A stretch of 50,569 nt of DNA from the NCBI GenBank assembly GCA_029785085.1, contig JAFMAI010000003.1:1-50569 (forward strand), in the 5' to 3' direction. Below the pieces are notes generated by a model, which saw only the letters and a program-made list of their open reading frames with translations, had not been told where the DNA came from and searched no databases. The position numbers and the translations under genes are program-made. Origin of the DNA: Nitrososphaerota archaeon. GTDB lineage: Archaea > Thermoproteota > Nitrososphaeria > Nitrososphaerales > Gagatemarchaeaceae. Numbering within the stretch: position 1 is the first letter of the stretch; every line of letters starts with the position of its first letter. Below are positions 8,320 to 15,642 of the stretch, one piece after another.

Positions 8320-8667
8320 TCAGCGCGGTGGCTCGAACGCGCCCAGCACCAAGTTGACGAACCTGTAGCACTGGAGCTTGGCTATGAAGAAGCCGACGAG
8401 GACGAGCATCACGAACTCCAAGGTGGCGAAGGAGAATAAAGACGCGAAGACTAGGAGAGGTATCAGCGCAGCCCTCTCCCGCCTGGAGGAGGTGAGCAGC
8501 TGGGCCGCCAGGTAGAGCGTCCAGCCCCTGGACATCCTGACCTGCGCCTTCGCTCTAGACTTCCAGCCGTCGATCGCCCGCCGCGTGGAAGCGGTCTTCG
8601 CCTTCAAGTCTCCAGAACCACTCGACGGCAACTGCGACAAAGCGATGTTTATCCTTTGTTGACACAA
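8320..8667 (-). CDS. Small hypothetical membrane protein
   Basis: An up to 115-residue protein that I do not recognise. The N-terminal half is polar and basic (KAKTASTRRAIDGWKSRAKAQVR); the C-terminal half has two adjoining hydrophobic stretches (ALIPLLVFASLFSFATLEF and MLVLVGFFIAKL), so probably a helical hairpin. The start is uncertain. GGATAAAC near 8645-8654 on the minus strand looks like box A and lies inside the long version, favouring a TTG start at 8631 or 8607. It ends 15 bases from the convergent permease gene. Function unknown. Confidence 0.55.
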   Translation of the reverse strand: MCQQRINIALSQLPSSGSGDLKAKTASTRRAIDGWKSRAKAQVRMSRGWTLYLAAQLLTSSRRERAALIPLLVFASLFSFATLEFVMLVLVGFFIAKLQCYRFVNLVLGAFEPPR

Positions 8668-8778
8668 TGGCGGGTCGAGCCATCTGGGGGACGGGCATGG
8701 GCACGGGGTGACCGAGGTCCCTGGCTGATTTCATTCACCAGACGAAGAAATAAAAAAGGAAGCAGGTCCTGCTGCACG

Positions 8779-8862
8779 ATGGCTGGAGGAGCGCTCATTT
8801 CAGCTGCGCAGCGCATCAGTTCCGTCGAACCTAATGGACATGGATTCCCTAGAGTCGGGTGA
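8779..8862 (+). CDS. Possible leaderless 27-codon ORF before the ureohydrolase gene
   Basis: ATG at 8779 opens a 27-residue frame (MAGGALISAAQ...) ending at TGA 8860-8862. An A/T-rich box (AATAAAAA, about 8747-8754) is centred about 28 bases before the ATG, the spacing seen at leaderless genes in this window, while no box A is found close to the ureohydrolase start at 8900. It could be a leader peptide, a tiny protein or simply part of a 5' leader. No homology recognised. Confidence 0.25.
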   Translation: MAGGALISAAQRISSVEPNGHGFPRVG

Positions 8863-8899
8863 TAGCTTGTCAGCGGCCTCACCGACGGCGGTGGATTAG

Positions 8900-9811
8900 A
8901 TGGTATGCCTGATTTCTGCCCCGTCTAGCCTCGGCCTCCGACCCCCCAGGACCGGAGCCATACCAGGCTGCTACAAGGCTCCTGAAGCATTGCGTAGAGC
9001 GGGACTCTTCGAGTCGTTCGAGCGGAGAGGCGGGTCTGATTGCGGGACGGTGGAACCAGGCAGTTATCTGCAAGAGGTCTTGCCTGGCTCGGTGCGCAAT
9101 CAGACCAGGATCGTCGAGTTTTCGAGACTGCTTTCTTCTAAGATACTGGACACACTTCGGGGAGGCGACGCCCCGCTGGTCGTGGGAGGGGACTGCAGCA
9201 TCCTGATAGGATCAGGAATCGCTCTCAAGAAGGCGGGCCGCTATGGGCTCGTCCATCTCGACGGGCATACAGACTTCAGGAACCCTGGCAACAGCGACTT
9301 GGTGGCGAGTCTCGCGGGGGAGGACCTCGCTGCGGCTGTGGGCTTGCACTGGGACGGGGTATCGGACATCGACGGTCTCCGACCGTACTTCGAACCTGAG
9401 GCCACAGTCCATGCGGGGTGCCGAGACGGCGACGAGCACATTTCAGAGGTCGCCGAGAAGATAGGGGCGGTTCTGCCAGCCTCGGAGATGCGACGCCGGG
9501 GGATGAAGAGCGCGGCCTCAACGATACGGGCGACCGTGGAAAGGACCGGCCTTGACGGGTTCTGGCTCCATTTGGATGTGGACATACTGGACCCGACGGT
9601 GATGCCCGCCGTGGACTCTCCATCACCTGGAGGGCTGGACTGCGGACAGCTCGTGGAGCTGGTGGAGCGGCTCTCCCCTGGCGCAGTGGGAGCAGAGGTC
9701 ACCATTTTCGACCCTGAGCTCGACCCCACTGGAAGATATGCACGAGTGGTCGCCGGCCTGGTGGACGAGGGCATGATGCACCTGGGCGAGGAGTCCCAGG
9801 CCCGAGTCTGA
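8900..9811 (+). CDS. Arginase/agmatinase-family ureohydrolase with Cys in the first metal motif
   Basis: A 303-residue ureohydrolase-fold protein. Metal motifs: GGDCS (about residues 98-102), HLDGHTDF (about 119-126, matching DxHxD) and HLDVDILDPTVMPAVDSPSPGG (matching the DxDxxDP motif) in the C-terminal half. Family enzymes hydrolyse guanidino groups of arginine, agmatine, guanidinobutyrate or formiminoglutamate using two manganese ions. In classical arginase the first motif is GGDHS, whose histidine is a manganese ligand; here cysteine replaces it, as in a subgroup of uncharacterised arginase-like proteins. GGTGG about 6 bases before the ATG may be its ribosome-binding site. Substrate undetermined. 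Confidence 0.85.
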   Translation: MVCLISAPSSLGLRPPRTGAIPGCYKAPEALRRAGLFESFERRGGSDCGTVEPGSYLQEVLPGSVRNQTRIVEFSRLLSSKILDTLRGGDAPLVVGGDCSILIGSGIALKKAGRYGLVHLDGHTDFRNPGNSDLVASLAGEDLAAAVGLHWDGVSDIDGLRPYFEPEATVHAGCRDGDEHISEVAEKIGAVLPASEMRRRGMKSAASTIRATVERTGLDGFWLHLDVDILDPTVMPAVDSPSPGGLDCGQLVELVERLSPGAVGAEVTIFDPELDPTGRYARVVAGLVDEGMMHLGEESQARV

Positions 9812-10035
9812 GGGCGGATCCGCTCCGCCCTGCGCTTACGGTATCAACGGAGCACGCTGACTGGACCAGCCCAATCAAGGAGACTCGAGCCGCTTTCTGC
9901 AAACGGGATTCGCCATGTGCGTCACCAGCTAGCAAGGCAAGGCGAGGGCGCGGTTAGCCCGGTTTCGGAGGCCGTTCGACAACGCGCTCGTAATGCGTAG
10001 CGGGTCTGCGCTCTGGGCTCCTTTGGCAGCCAGGC

Positions 10036-10557
10036 CTATCTCGTCGAAGTGTAGCCGCTGACTGCCCCGACGAGGCCCCCGGCTAATCCGAATGCCACCG
10101 CTGCAAAGGGACCGAAGAACACGCCGACGACGATTCCGATGATCGTGCCCACGGCGAAGTCTTTCACGACCGCGCTGGACCAGTTCTGGGCGACCACAAG
10201 CCCTGTCAGGGCATAGTTCGTGAGGTACAGGCCCACGTACTCGGGGGAGAACGCGCGTATCACTACCAGGTCCAGATACCACAGGTAACCCGTGAGGATG
10301 TTCCCGACAGAGAGGAGAACCAGGAGTTCCCTCCTCAGACTGTCGCGACCGAGGCGGGTGACCAAGAGCCCCACCACCAGCACGAGGGGGAACCAGACTA
10401 CGCCTAATCCCCAGTAAGGGACGCCAAGGAGTGAAGCATACGGAGAGAATTGCACGTGGGACCAGTATGTGGTGAACGCGTTTTCCTGCCAGGCGTGCAC
10501 TAACGCCTCGGCCACCCCGACCACCGAAAGGAAGATGAAGACAACTGACGCCTTCAT
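10036..10557 (-). CDS. VKOR-family membrane protein lacking all cysteines
   Basis: A 173-residue protein with about four to five transmembrane helices. The stretch SPYASLLGVPYWGLGVVWFPL closely matches the VKOR family pattern that normally follows the conserved cysteine (CSxxL...G.P). Vitamin K epoxide reductases and bacterial/archaeal VKOR proteins use two cysteine pairs to pass electrons from DsbA-like proteins to quinone. This protein contains no cysteine at all, so it cannot be a disulfide oxidase; a quinone-binding or structural role is possible. GCTTAATACA (minus, about 10581-10590) is a box A about 29 bases upstream of the ATG, so the gene looks expressed and leaderless. It is divergent from a cupredoxin gene. 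Confidence 0.7.
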   Translation of the reverse strand: MKASVVFIFLSVVGVAEALVHAWQENAFTTYWSHVQFSPYASLLGVPYWGLGVVWFPLVLVVGLLVTRLGRDSLRRELLVLLSVGNILTGYLWYLDLVVIRAFSPEYVGLYLTNYALTGLVVAQNWSSAVVKDFAVGTIIGIVVGVFFGPFAAVAFGLAGGLVGAVSGYTSTR

Positions 10558-10908
10558 GCAGCAGCTCTACGAGCCGTCAGTGTATTAAGCGGCAAAGACG
10601 TTTTCCAAGGTTGAGAACAGGCCACAGGATTCATCATCGAGTAGGCGCGCGTCGATAGTCTGGCCGTGCGGGGCCGAACGCTGACTCTCTCAGAAAAGGC
10701 CGGGAGCTCGTCATTCACGAGGTCCGGCATCGCCTTCGTGCCAGGCACCCTCGTGCAGCCCTCCTCAGACTCTCTGAGCCCAAGGTGATGTAGCGCCTGT
10801 GGAGTGAGTCTGAGCCCTTCCAGCCAAAGTGGGTTGTGGAAAACCTCCCCGAGCGAGCCAGGGCGCGGACAGCAGGGCACGCCTGAGGTTACAGGCACGC
10901 CTCCGTGA
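10558..10908. other. Intergenic stretch, no gene recognised
   Basis: Between the VKOR-like gene and the cupredoxin operator no open frame has a convincing family match. The VKOR-like box A lies at its left end (10581-10590). A 114-codon minus-strand frame covers most of it but has low-complexity composition and no recognisable motif; it may be chance or decayed sequence. Confidence 0.4.
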
Positions 10909-10944
10909 TTCTCAGTTCTGAGAACCGCCTTGGGGGCTTAAATG
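10909..10944 (+). promoter_or_regulatory. TTCTCA-N4-TGAGAA operator and box A of cupredoxin gene 1
   Basis: The inverted repeat TTCTCA-GTTC-TGAGAA spans 10909-10924. Box A (CTTAAATG, 10937-10944) is centred 16 bases beyond its right end. The same palindrome at the same distance from box A precedes the Rieske/cytochrome b operon (23355) and the DsrE2-TusA-SQR operon (33815). A site just upstream of BRE/box A is the usual position of archaeal activators; binding protein unknown. Confidence 0.7.
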
Positions 10945-10960
10945 ATTCTATGGCGAGAAA

Positions 10961-11563
10961 ATGCGGTCCATGAAACTGGCGGCAATCGTCCTGATAGCGA
11001 TGATTGCGCTCGGGATAGTGGGGTGGGGATGGGTCATCGGAACCACCACGAGCGTGAACGTAGCTGTAGGCGCCCCCCAGCCATTCAAGCTGACATTGCT
11101 GATAACAGCAGATTCGCCGTGGAATGCCACTACCAGCGGCCCCCGCTATTGGGTAGTCACGCCGCAAGGATTGGAGTCGTCTGCCAACATCACCCTTCCG
11201 GTCAACACGGTCATCCAACTGACCATCATAGACCAAGACGGAGCTACACCAATTCCAGCGCAATACAGCAATGTTGAAGGGACGATAACCAACGTGATCT
11301 CCGTGACCAATGACACGACGGGCGCCATGCAAACCGCTACTTCGCTGGATAACGATACGCAGATCGGGCATACATTCACCATTCAGCAGCTGAACCTGAA
11401 CATTCCAGTGGGAGCCCATGTGAATGAAACCGCGGAATTCATTCTGACCCAGACGGGAACGTTCACTTGGCGTTGCGAAGTCCCATGCGGGTTCGGGCCT
11501 GCTGGATTGAATGGGCCAATGGACGGGCCAGGCTGGATGCAGGGAACTGTCACAGTCAGATAG
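10961..11563 (+). CDS. Membrane-anchored cupredoxin with CuA-like Cys-x3-Cys motif (paralogue 1)
   Basis: A 200-residue protein with one N-terminal hydrophobic segment (about residues 5-27) that anchors a beta-rich extracytoplasmic domain. The C-terminal part shows GHTFTI (candidate His ligand), LNLNIPV, then WRCEVPCGFGP and GPM...GWM. Fold and order resemble cytochrome oxidase subunit II. The C-x3-C spacing equals that of the CuA loop (CSExCG.xH..M), but the loop histidine is replaced by proline and the methionine is displaced, so the copper site must differ. It probably carries electrons from the cytochrome b/Rieske complex, whose operon begins with a paralogue. ATG 10970 is an alternative start, 29 bases after the box A centre. 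Confidence 0.8.
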   Translation: MRSMKLAAIVLIAMIALGIVGWGWVIGTTTSVNVAVGAPQPFKLTLLITADSPWNATTSGPRYWVVTPQGLESSANITLPVNTVIQLTIIDQDGATPIPAQYSNVEGTITNVISVTNDTTGAMQTATSLDNDTQIGHTFTIQQLNLNIPVGAHVNETAEFILTQTGTFTWRCEVPCGFGPAGLNGPMDGPGWMQGTVTVR

Positions 11564-11768
11564 GACGGCCCCACAGATCTGGCGAACGACTCCTTTCCGT
11601 TCAAGGACGGCGACCCTCCTGGAGTTCGAGACCGAAGGCAGAATCTTCGAGTCAAGAAAGGCCTTGCGTCCTAGCCAAAGGGTCGAGTTCTCGGGCGGCG
11701 GGGGCTGATTTTGGTTATCGGTAGCCTTGGAGTTTGATATATGCTCCGATTCATAGAAAGTCTAAGAA

Positions 11769-11841
11769 TAGCCCGGCTAGGATTCGAACCTAGGTCGAAG
11801 GCTCCAGAGGCCCCCATCCTTGACCACTAGACGACCGGGCT
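11769..11841 (-). tRNA. tRNA-Gln (CTG)
   Basis: On the minus strand a full cloverleaf is seen: acceptor AGCCCGG pairs with CCGGGCT, the anticodon stem GGGGC/GCCTT closes loop CTCTGGA with anticodon CTG (codon CAG), the T arm is CTAGG-TTCGAAT-CCTAG, and the discriminator base is A. No intron and no encoded CCA. A box A-like CTTTTATCG (minus, about 11868-11877) lies about 30 bases upstream. It lies between the cupredoxin gene and the end of an aminotransferase gene. Confidence 0.93.
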
Positions 11842-11880
11842 GCAGTTCGGGAGTGCGACCGCGGTGCCGATAAAAGCGTT

Positions 11881-13020
11881 CTATCGAGTGTTCCGTCGTT
11901 TCGCAACAGCCACGGGCCGCGCCGACGCCCCTGTCTCTTCCATCACATCCCCCATGTGGCCCAGCGCCTTCCCGAGCACGTCGGGCTGCAGGATCCCGAA
12001 GTGGCCTATCCTGATCATCCTGTCCTTGTCGTCGTAGATCCCCCTCGACACCATCACATGGTGCTCGCTCTCGAGGTTCTTCTGTATCTGGCCCGCCTTC
12101 CCATCCTCAACCCAGAAAGAGGTGACCGTGTCCGCCCTGTGGCCTTCCTCTGCCACGAATTCCTGGCCCCACTCCGCCACCTTGGCTCTGGTGATCTCCC
12201 CCAATTTCCTGTGCCTCTCCCACCTGTTCTCGATCCCTTCCTCCTTCGCCTCCAGGAGCGACTCCCTCAGGGCCAGCAGGACCTGGGTGGCGGGCGTTGC
12301 CAGGTACATCTTGGGGTCGTCCATGATTGGCTTCCACCTGAGGAGGTTCATGTAGTATCCTTCTATCGGGCTCTTGCGGTTCTCCATGTGCTCCAGGGCG
12401 CGCGTAGATACGGCCAGGAGGACCGCGCCAGGAGGCCCGGCCAGGGCCTTCTGTGAGGCCGTGAAGACCACGTCCGCACCGAGCCTGTCGAAGTCCAGTG
12501 GGACGCCTCCCACGGCGCAGACCGAGTCGACCACCGACATAGCCCCCGCTTTCTCGCACTCTTCCACCAGTTCGGCGACGGGGTTCAGTATCGAGCTCGA
12601 AGTGTCTACGTGGGTGATGAACACCGTTGAATACTTCGACTTGCGGAGCTGCCGCCTCAGGGCGTCGGGGTCCGCCGCGCTCCCTCCCTTGAATTCGAGC
12701 TTGTCAGCCTTCGCCCCGTGGACCTCGTTGAGCATCAGCATCCTGTGGCCGAAGTAACCGTTGATCAGCGTCAGTGTCCTGTCCCCCCTGGACACAAGGC
12801 TGACCACCGACGACTCCATCCCGATGGTCCCAGACCCCGTGAACACGAACTGTACACCCGCCTCGTTCTTGAAGACGTACCTGGCCAGGGCTACCGTCTC
12901 CTTGAACGTCGAGTAGAACTCCGCGCCGACGTGCGGGAGCTGGGGGCGGGCCATGGCGTCCCTTACGCGCTTGGAGAGGTTCGTCGGTCCCGGTATCAGC
13001 AGGAGCGTGTCATCCAACAT
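11881..13020 (-). CDS. Class V aminotransferase (second paralogue)
   Basis: A 379-residue PLP enzyme related to alanine-glyoxylate/serine-pyruvate aminotransferases. It has LLIPGPTNLSKRV at the N-terminus, FTGSGTIGMESS (cofactor phosphate), VVDSVCAVGG (PLP-ring aspartate) and FTASQKALAGPPG with the PLP lysine. The start is ATG 13020 or the GTG one codon earlier. The tail (about 25 residues, ending RPVAVAKRRNTR) is basic. It lies downstream of a SerB-like phosphatase on the same strand (48-base gap), which suggests, without proving, serine or glyoxylate metabolism. Substrate is not certain. Confidence 0.88.
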   Translation of the reverse strand: MLDDTLLLIPGPTNLSKRVRDAMARPQLPHVGAEFYSTFKETVALARYVFKNEAGVQFVFTGSGTIGMESSVVSLVSRGDRTLTLINGYFGHRMLMLNEVHGAKADKLEFKGGSAADPDALRRQLRKSKYSTVFITHVDTSSSILNPVAELVEECEKAGAMSVVDSVCAVGGVPLDFDRLGADVVFTASQKALAGPPGAVLLAVSTRALEHMENRKSPIEGYYMNLLRWKPIMDDPKMYLATPATQVLLALRESLLEAKEEGIENRWERHRKLGEITRAKVAEWGQEFVAEEGHRADTVTSFWVEDGKAGQIQKNLESEHHVMVSRGIYDDKDRMIRIGHFGILQPDVLGKALGHMGDVMEETGASARPVAVAKRRNTR

Positions 13021-13068
13021 CACAAGTGCCCCCCTCGTCTTGGGCCACCGTGTGTAAAAACCCTCCCC

Positions 13069-13701
13069 CTATCTGAGGTGGCCGAGGACATCGGAGAGCG
13101 CGTCTATGTGTATGATCTCCGGGTCAGGGACGCGGGTGGTGTGGGCGAGCATGAACCCGAGCCCTGCCGACTTCAGGAAGGCGAGGTCGTAGATGGTGTC
13201 CCCGACGGCTATGGTCCTCTTCGCCGGGATCCCCACCTTCTTCAGGAGCCTGGCGTAGGCGCGGTCCTTCCGGGTAGGGTCGACGCGGCCGACGCCGGTC
13301 GGGAGGAGCTCGCCAGATCCGTCGAACCTGAGCCCGTTGGCCACCCAGTAGTCTATCTCCAGCTCCTCTGCCACCTCCTTCGCCAGGATGTCGATACCGG
13401 ACGTCACCAAGGCGGTCTTCATCCCCCGCGACCTGAGTTCTTCGAAGAGCCCCGGCGCCTCCTTCCTGATCCTGTACCCCGACAGTATCTCGGCAACCTG
13501 GCCGCGGGTGACCCTCCTCGGCCAGCAGGCGATGTCCCTGCGCATGAACTCCTTGTAGTCGATCTTCCCCTCTGTGTAGAGCTTCAGGGAAGCCTCGCCG
13601 AGACGCTCTGTCCCGAAAGCCTTGTGCAACGCCACCCAGCTCCCGTTGTGCTCGAGGACAGTCCCGTCCAGATCGAACGCGGCCAACCTGAACTGGCTCA
13701 T
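13069..13701 (-). CDS. HAD phosphatase, phosphoserine-phosphatase-like
   Basis: A 210-residue HAD-IB enzyme: DLDGTV at residues 10-15 (nucleophile Asp10), a helical cap, LVTSG (motif II), a lysine in PTRKDRA (motif III) and VGDTIYD (motif IV). The closest family pattern is SerB, which hydrolyses phosphoserine, but related archaeal proteins act on other small phosphates. Its start overlaps the end of argS by 4 bases, so the two are probably cotranscribed and translationally coupled. The adjacent class V aminotransferase is compatible with serine synthesis or use. Confidence 0.82.
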   Translation of the reverse strand: MSQFRLAAFDLDGTVLEHNGSWVALHKAFGTERLGEASLKLYTEGKIDYKEFMRRDIACWPRRVTRGQVAEILSGYRIRKEAPGLFEELRSRGMKTALVTSGIDILAKEVAEELEIDYWVANGLRFDGSGELLPTGVGRVDPTRKDRAYARLLKKVGIPAKRTIAVGDTIYDLAFLKSAGLGFMLAHTTRVPDPEIIHIDALSDVLGHLR

Positions 13702-15593
13702 ATCCTGTCCCTGACAGGTATCCCCATCAGGCTCATCGCCTCTGCCAGCACCCTGCTCGACGCGTCGACCAGGGCAAGACGCGCGTCCCTGGTGTCCGGG
13801 TCGGGCTCTTGGTTGACCGGGACGCTCTCGTAGAAGTCGTTGAAGGCCTTGGCGAGGTCATGCGAGAACTTTGCTATCTCCCTGGGGGAGAGGAACTCCC
13901 CCGCGGTCTCGGCCGCGAGGTCCAGCATCGACATCTTCTTCGCTAGCTTCGCCTCCTGAGGCCTGGTCAGCTTTGAAGCAGACTCTAGCGAGACCCTGGG
14001 CTTGCCCTCGGTCTTCCCGAGGATCCGTCGCGCCCTCGCGTAGGTATAGAGGAGGTAGGGGCCTGTGTCCCCCTGGAACTGGAGGGCGTCGTCCATGTCG
14101 AAGACGATCATCTTGTCAGGGTCCTGCTTGAGGAGGTCATACCTCAGCGCTGCCACCGCCACCCCCTCGGCCACCCCGTCGACCCACGCCTCGGACTCCG
14201 AGAGGTTGCGCTTCCTGGTCTCTGCCTTTGCCTTCTCCTTCAGTCGTTCGAGGACAGTGTCGACGTTGACATAGAGCCCCTTCCTCCCGGACATATGGAC
14301 GAACTCGCCGTCGATCCCGAACCCCAGCTGCGAGGCGGTCTTCTTCGACAGCGCCACCACCTCGTAGCTCCTGTGCAGATAGCGTCTCGATGCCCCCTCT
14401 CGGAGCCTGTCCAGCACCTTCGCCACTATCTTCTGAAGGTAGCTCTGCCTGGTGTCTATGACCGAGACGGCCAACTCCGCCCCTCCGAAGTGGACCCTGG
14501 CCTTGCCACCTGAGAGGGTCGTGGAGTAGACCGGCCCGTCGGGCTGGACCTCGGGATAGACTTCGTAGCCGAATGGGTCCCCTATCAGTCCGATCTTCCA
14601 GGCTGCATATGGGATGTCTTTCGCCACGTACACGGCCGTCCCGTCTGACCTCACAACCACCTTCTCCTCCCCCGTGTCTGGGTCGGGTATGACCCAGCAT
14701 CCCTTGTTCTCCCCCTCCGGCTGGAACCTGACGTACCCCAGCTTCTTCAGGGACTCGAAGATCTTCTCCCACATCCCCGAATGCACCAGCTGCGACTCCC
14801 AGTTGAGCAGGTCGTAGCGGGCCCCAAGCCTCCAGCAGGTGACAAGCTGGGCCGCGAGTATCTTCCTCACTATCCCCCGCGTGTATTCGGCCAGGTCTCC
14901 CGAGCCCTTCTCGATCTCTCTCAGCACCAGGGACCTCTTCTCCTTCAGGGGCGGGTTGGTCTCGTACTCCTTGGTCACCCTGGTGTATACGCTATCGCCG
15001 CAGTACACGTCATACTTTGCGCCCGGCGGAGCCTCGTCTGGGAGCCCCAGGAACTTGAACCCGACGATGATGTCCGCCACCTGGGCCCCGGAGTCGTCCA
15101 CGTAGTTCAGGGCCTGGACCCTCTCGCCTAGGTAGCGCATCACGCGGACCAGCGAGTCGCCGAGGACGAGGTTGCGCGCGTGGCCTATGTGGAGTGCCTT
15201 GTTGGGATTGACGTTGGTGTGCTCGATCGCCACCGGCTCCCCCTTCTCCTTGGAAGCCCCCAGGTCCCCCGCCGAGATTTCCTCTATGGCGTCGAGGACG
15301 AACCTCGGGACGTTGATGCCGAAGTTGATGAACCCTCCCCTATGCGGGGACACCAGTCCGATGTACTTCGACTTCTTCGCCAGCTCCATGGCCTCGGCGG
15401 CTATCTCCAGGGCCAGGGCCCCCGGCTCCTTACCCGACTCCTTGGCCAGGCGGATCGGGACGGCGCTCGCTAGGTCCCCGTAGCCGTCGTTGGGCGGGAG
15501 GGCGACGTCTACCGCGGCGTCCTTGTAGCCCAGCGCCCTGCAGGCATCGGCCAGGACCTCTTCCACCTCCGCCTGGAAGTCGAGGAACTTCAA
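13698..15593 (-). CDS. argS: Arginyl-tRNA synthetase
   Basis: Class I synthetase charging tRNA-Arg with arginine. The order is: Arg-N additional domain (about residues 1-80), the HIGH motif as HIGH (135-138, in NPNKALHIGHARN), a KMSKS-equivalent MSGRKG, and a C-terminal DALR anticodon-binding domain ending MGIPVRDRI. The open frame reaches 15740 but the extra 49 residues have no counterpart. TTG at 15593 puts LKFLDFQAEV first, gives 631 residues, and lies 30 bases after a box A (CTTTTATCG, about 15619-15627). It heads an operon with the HAD phosphatase. Confidence 0.95.
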   Translation of the reverse strand: MKFLDFQAEVEEVLADACRALGYKDAAVDVALPPNDGYGDLASAVPIRLAKESGKEPGALALEIAAEAMELAKKSKYIGLVSPHRGGFINFGINVPRFVLDAIEEISAGDLGASKEKGEPVAIEHTNVNPNKALHIGHARNLVLGDSLVRVMRYLGERVQALNYVDDSGAQVADIIVGFKFLGLPDEAPPGAKYDVYCGDSVYTRVTKEYETNPPLKEKRSLVLREIEKGSGDLAEYTRGIVRKILAAQLVTCWRLGARYDLLNWESQLVHSGMWEKIFESLKKLGYVRFQPEGENKGCWVIPDPDTGEEKVVVRSDGTAVYVAKDIPYAAWKIGLIGDPFGYEVYPEVQPDGPVYSTTLSGGKARVHFGGAELAVSVIDTRQSYLQKIVAKVLDRLREGASRRYLHRSYEVVALSKKTASQLGFGIDGEFVHMSGRKGLYVNVDTVLERLKEKAKAETRKRNLSESEAWVDGVAEGVAVAALRYDLLKQDPDKMIVFDMDDALQFQGDTGPYLLYTYARARRILGKTEGKPRVSLESASKLTRPQEAKLAKKMSMLDLAAETAGEFLSPREIAKFSHDLAKAFNDFYESVPVNQEPDPDTRDARLALVDASSRVLAEAMSLMGIPVRDRI

Positions 15594-15642
15594 GACAAGA
15601 TGTCCTAGAACGTTCACGATAAAAGGTATCTTTGAGGGCGCG

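Noticed and set aside
10554-10898. 114-codon minus-strand frame upstream of the VKOR-like gene
   Set aside because: Low-complexity composition, no motif, and it overlaps the VKOR-like gene start and its promoter.
5470-13020. Two class V aminotransferases as a recent duplication
   Set aside because: They share only family motifs; sequences around the PLP lysine and N-termini differ widely, so they are old paralogues.
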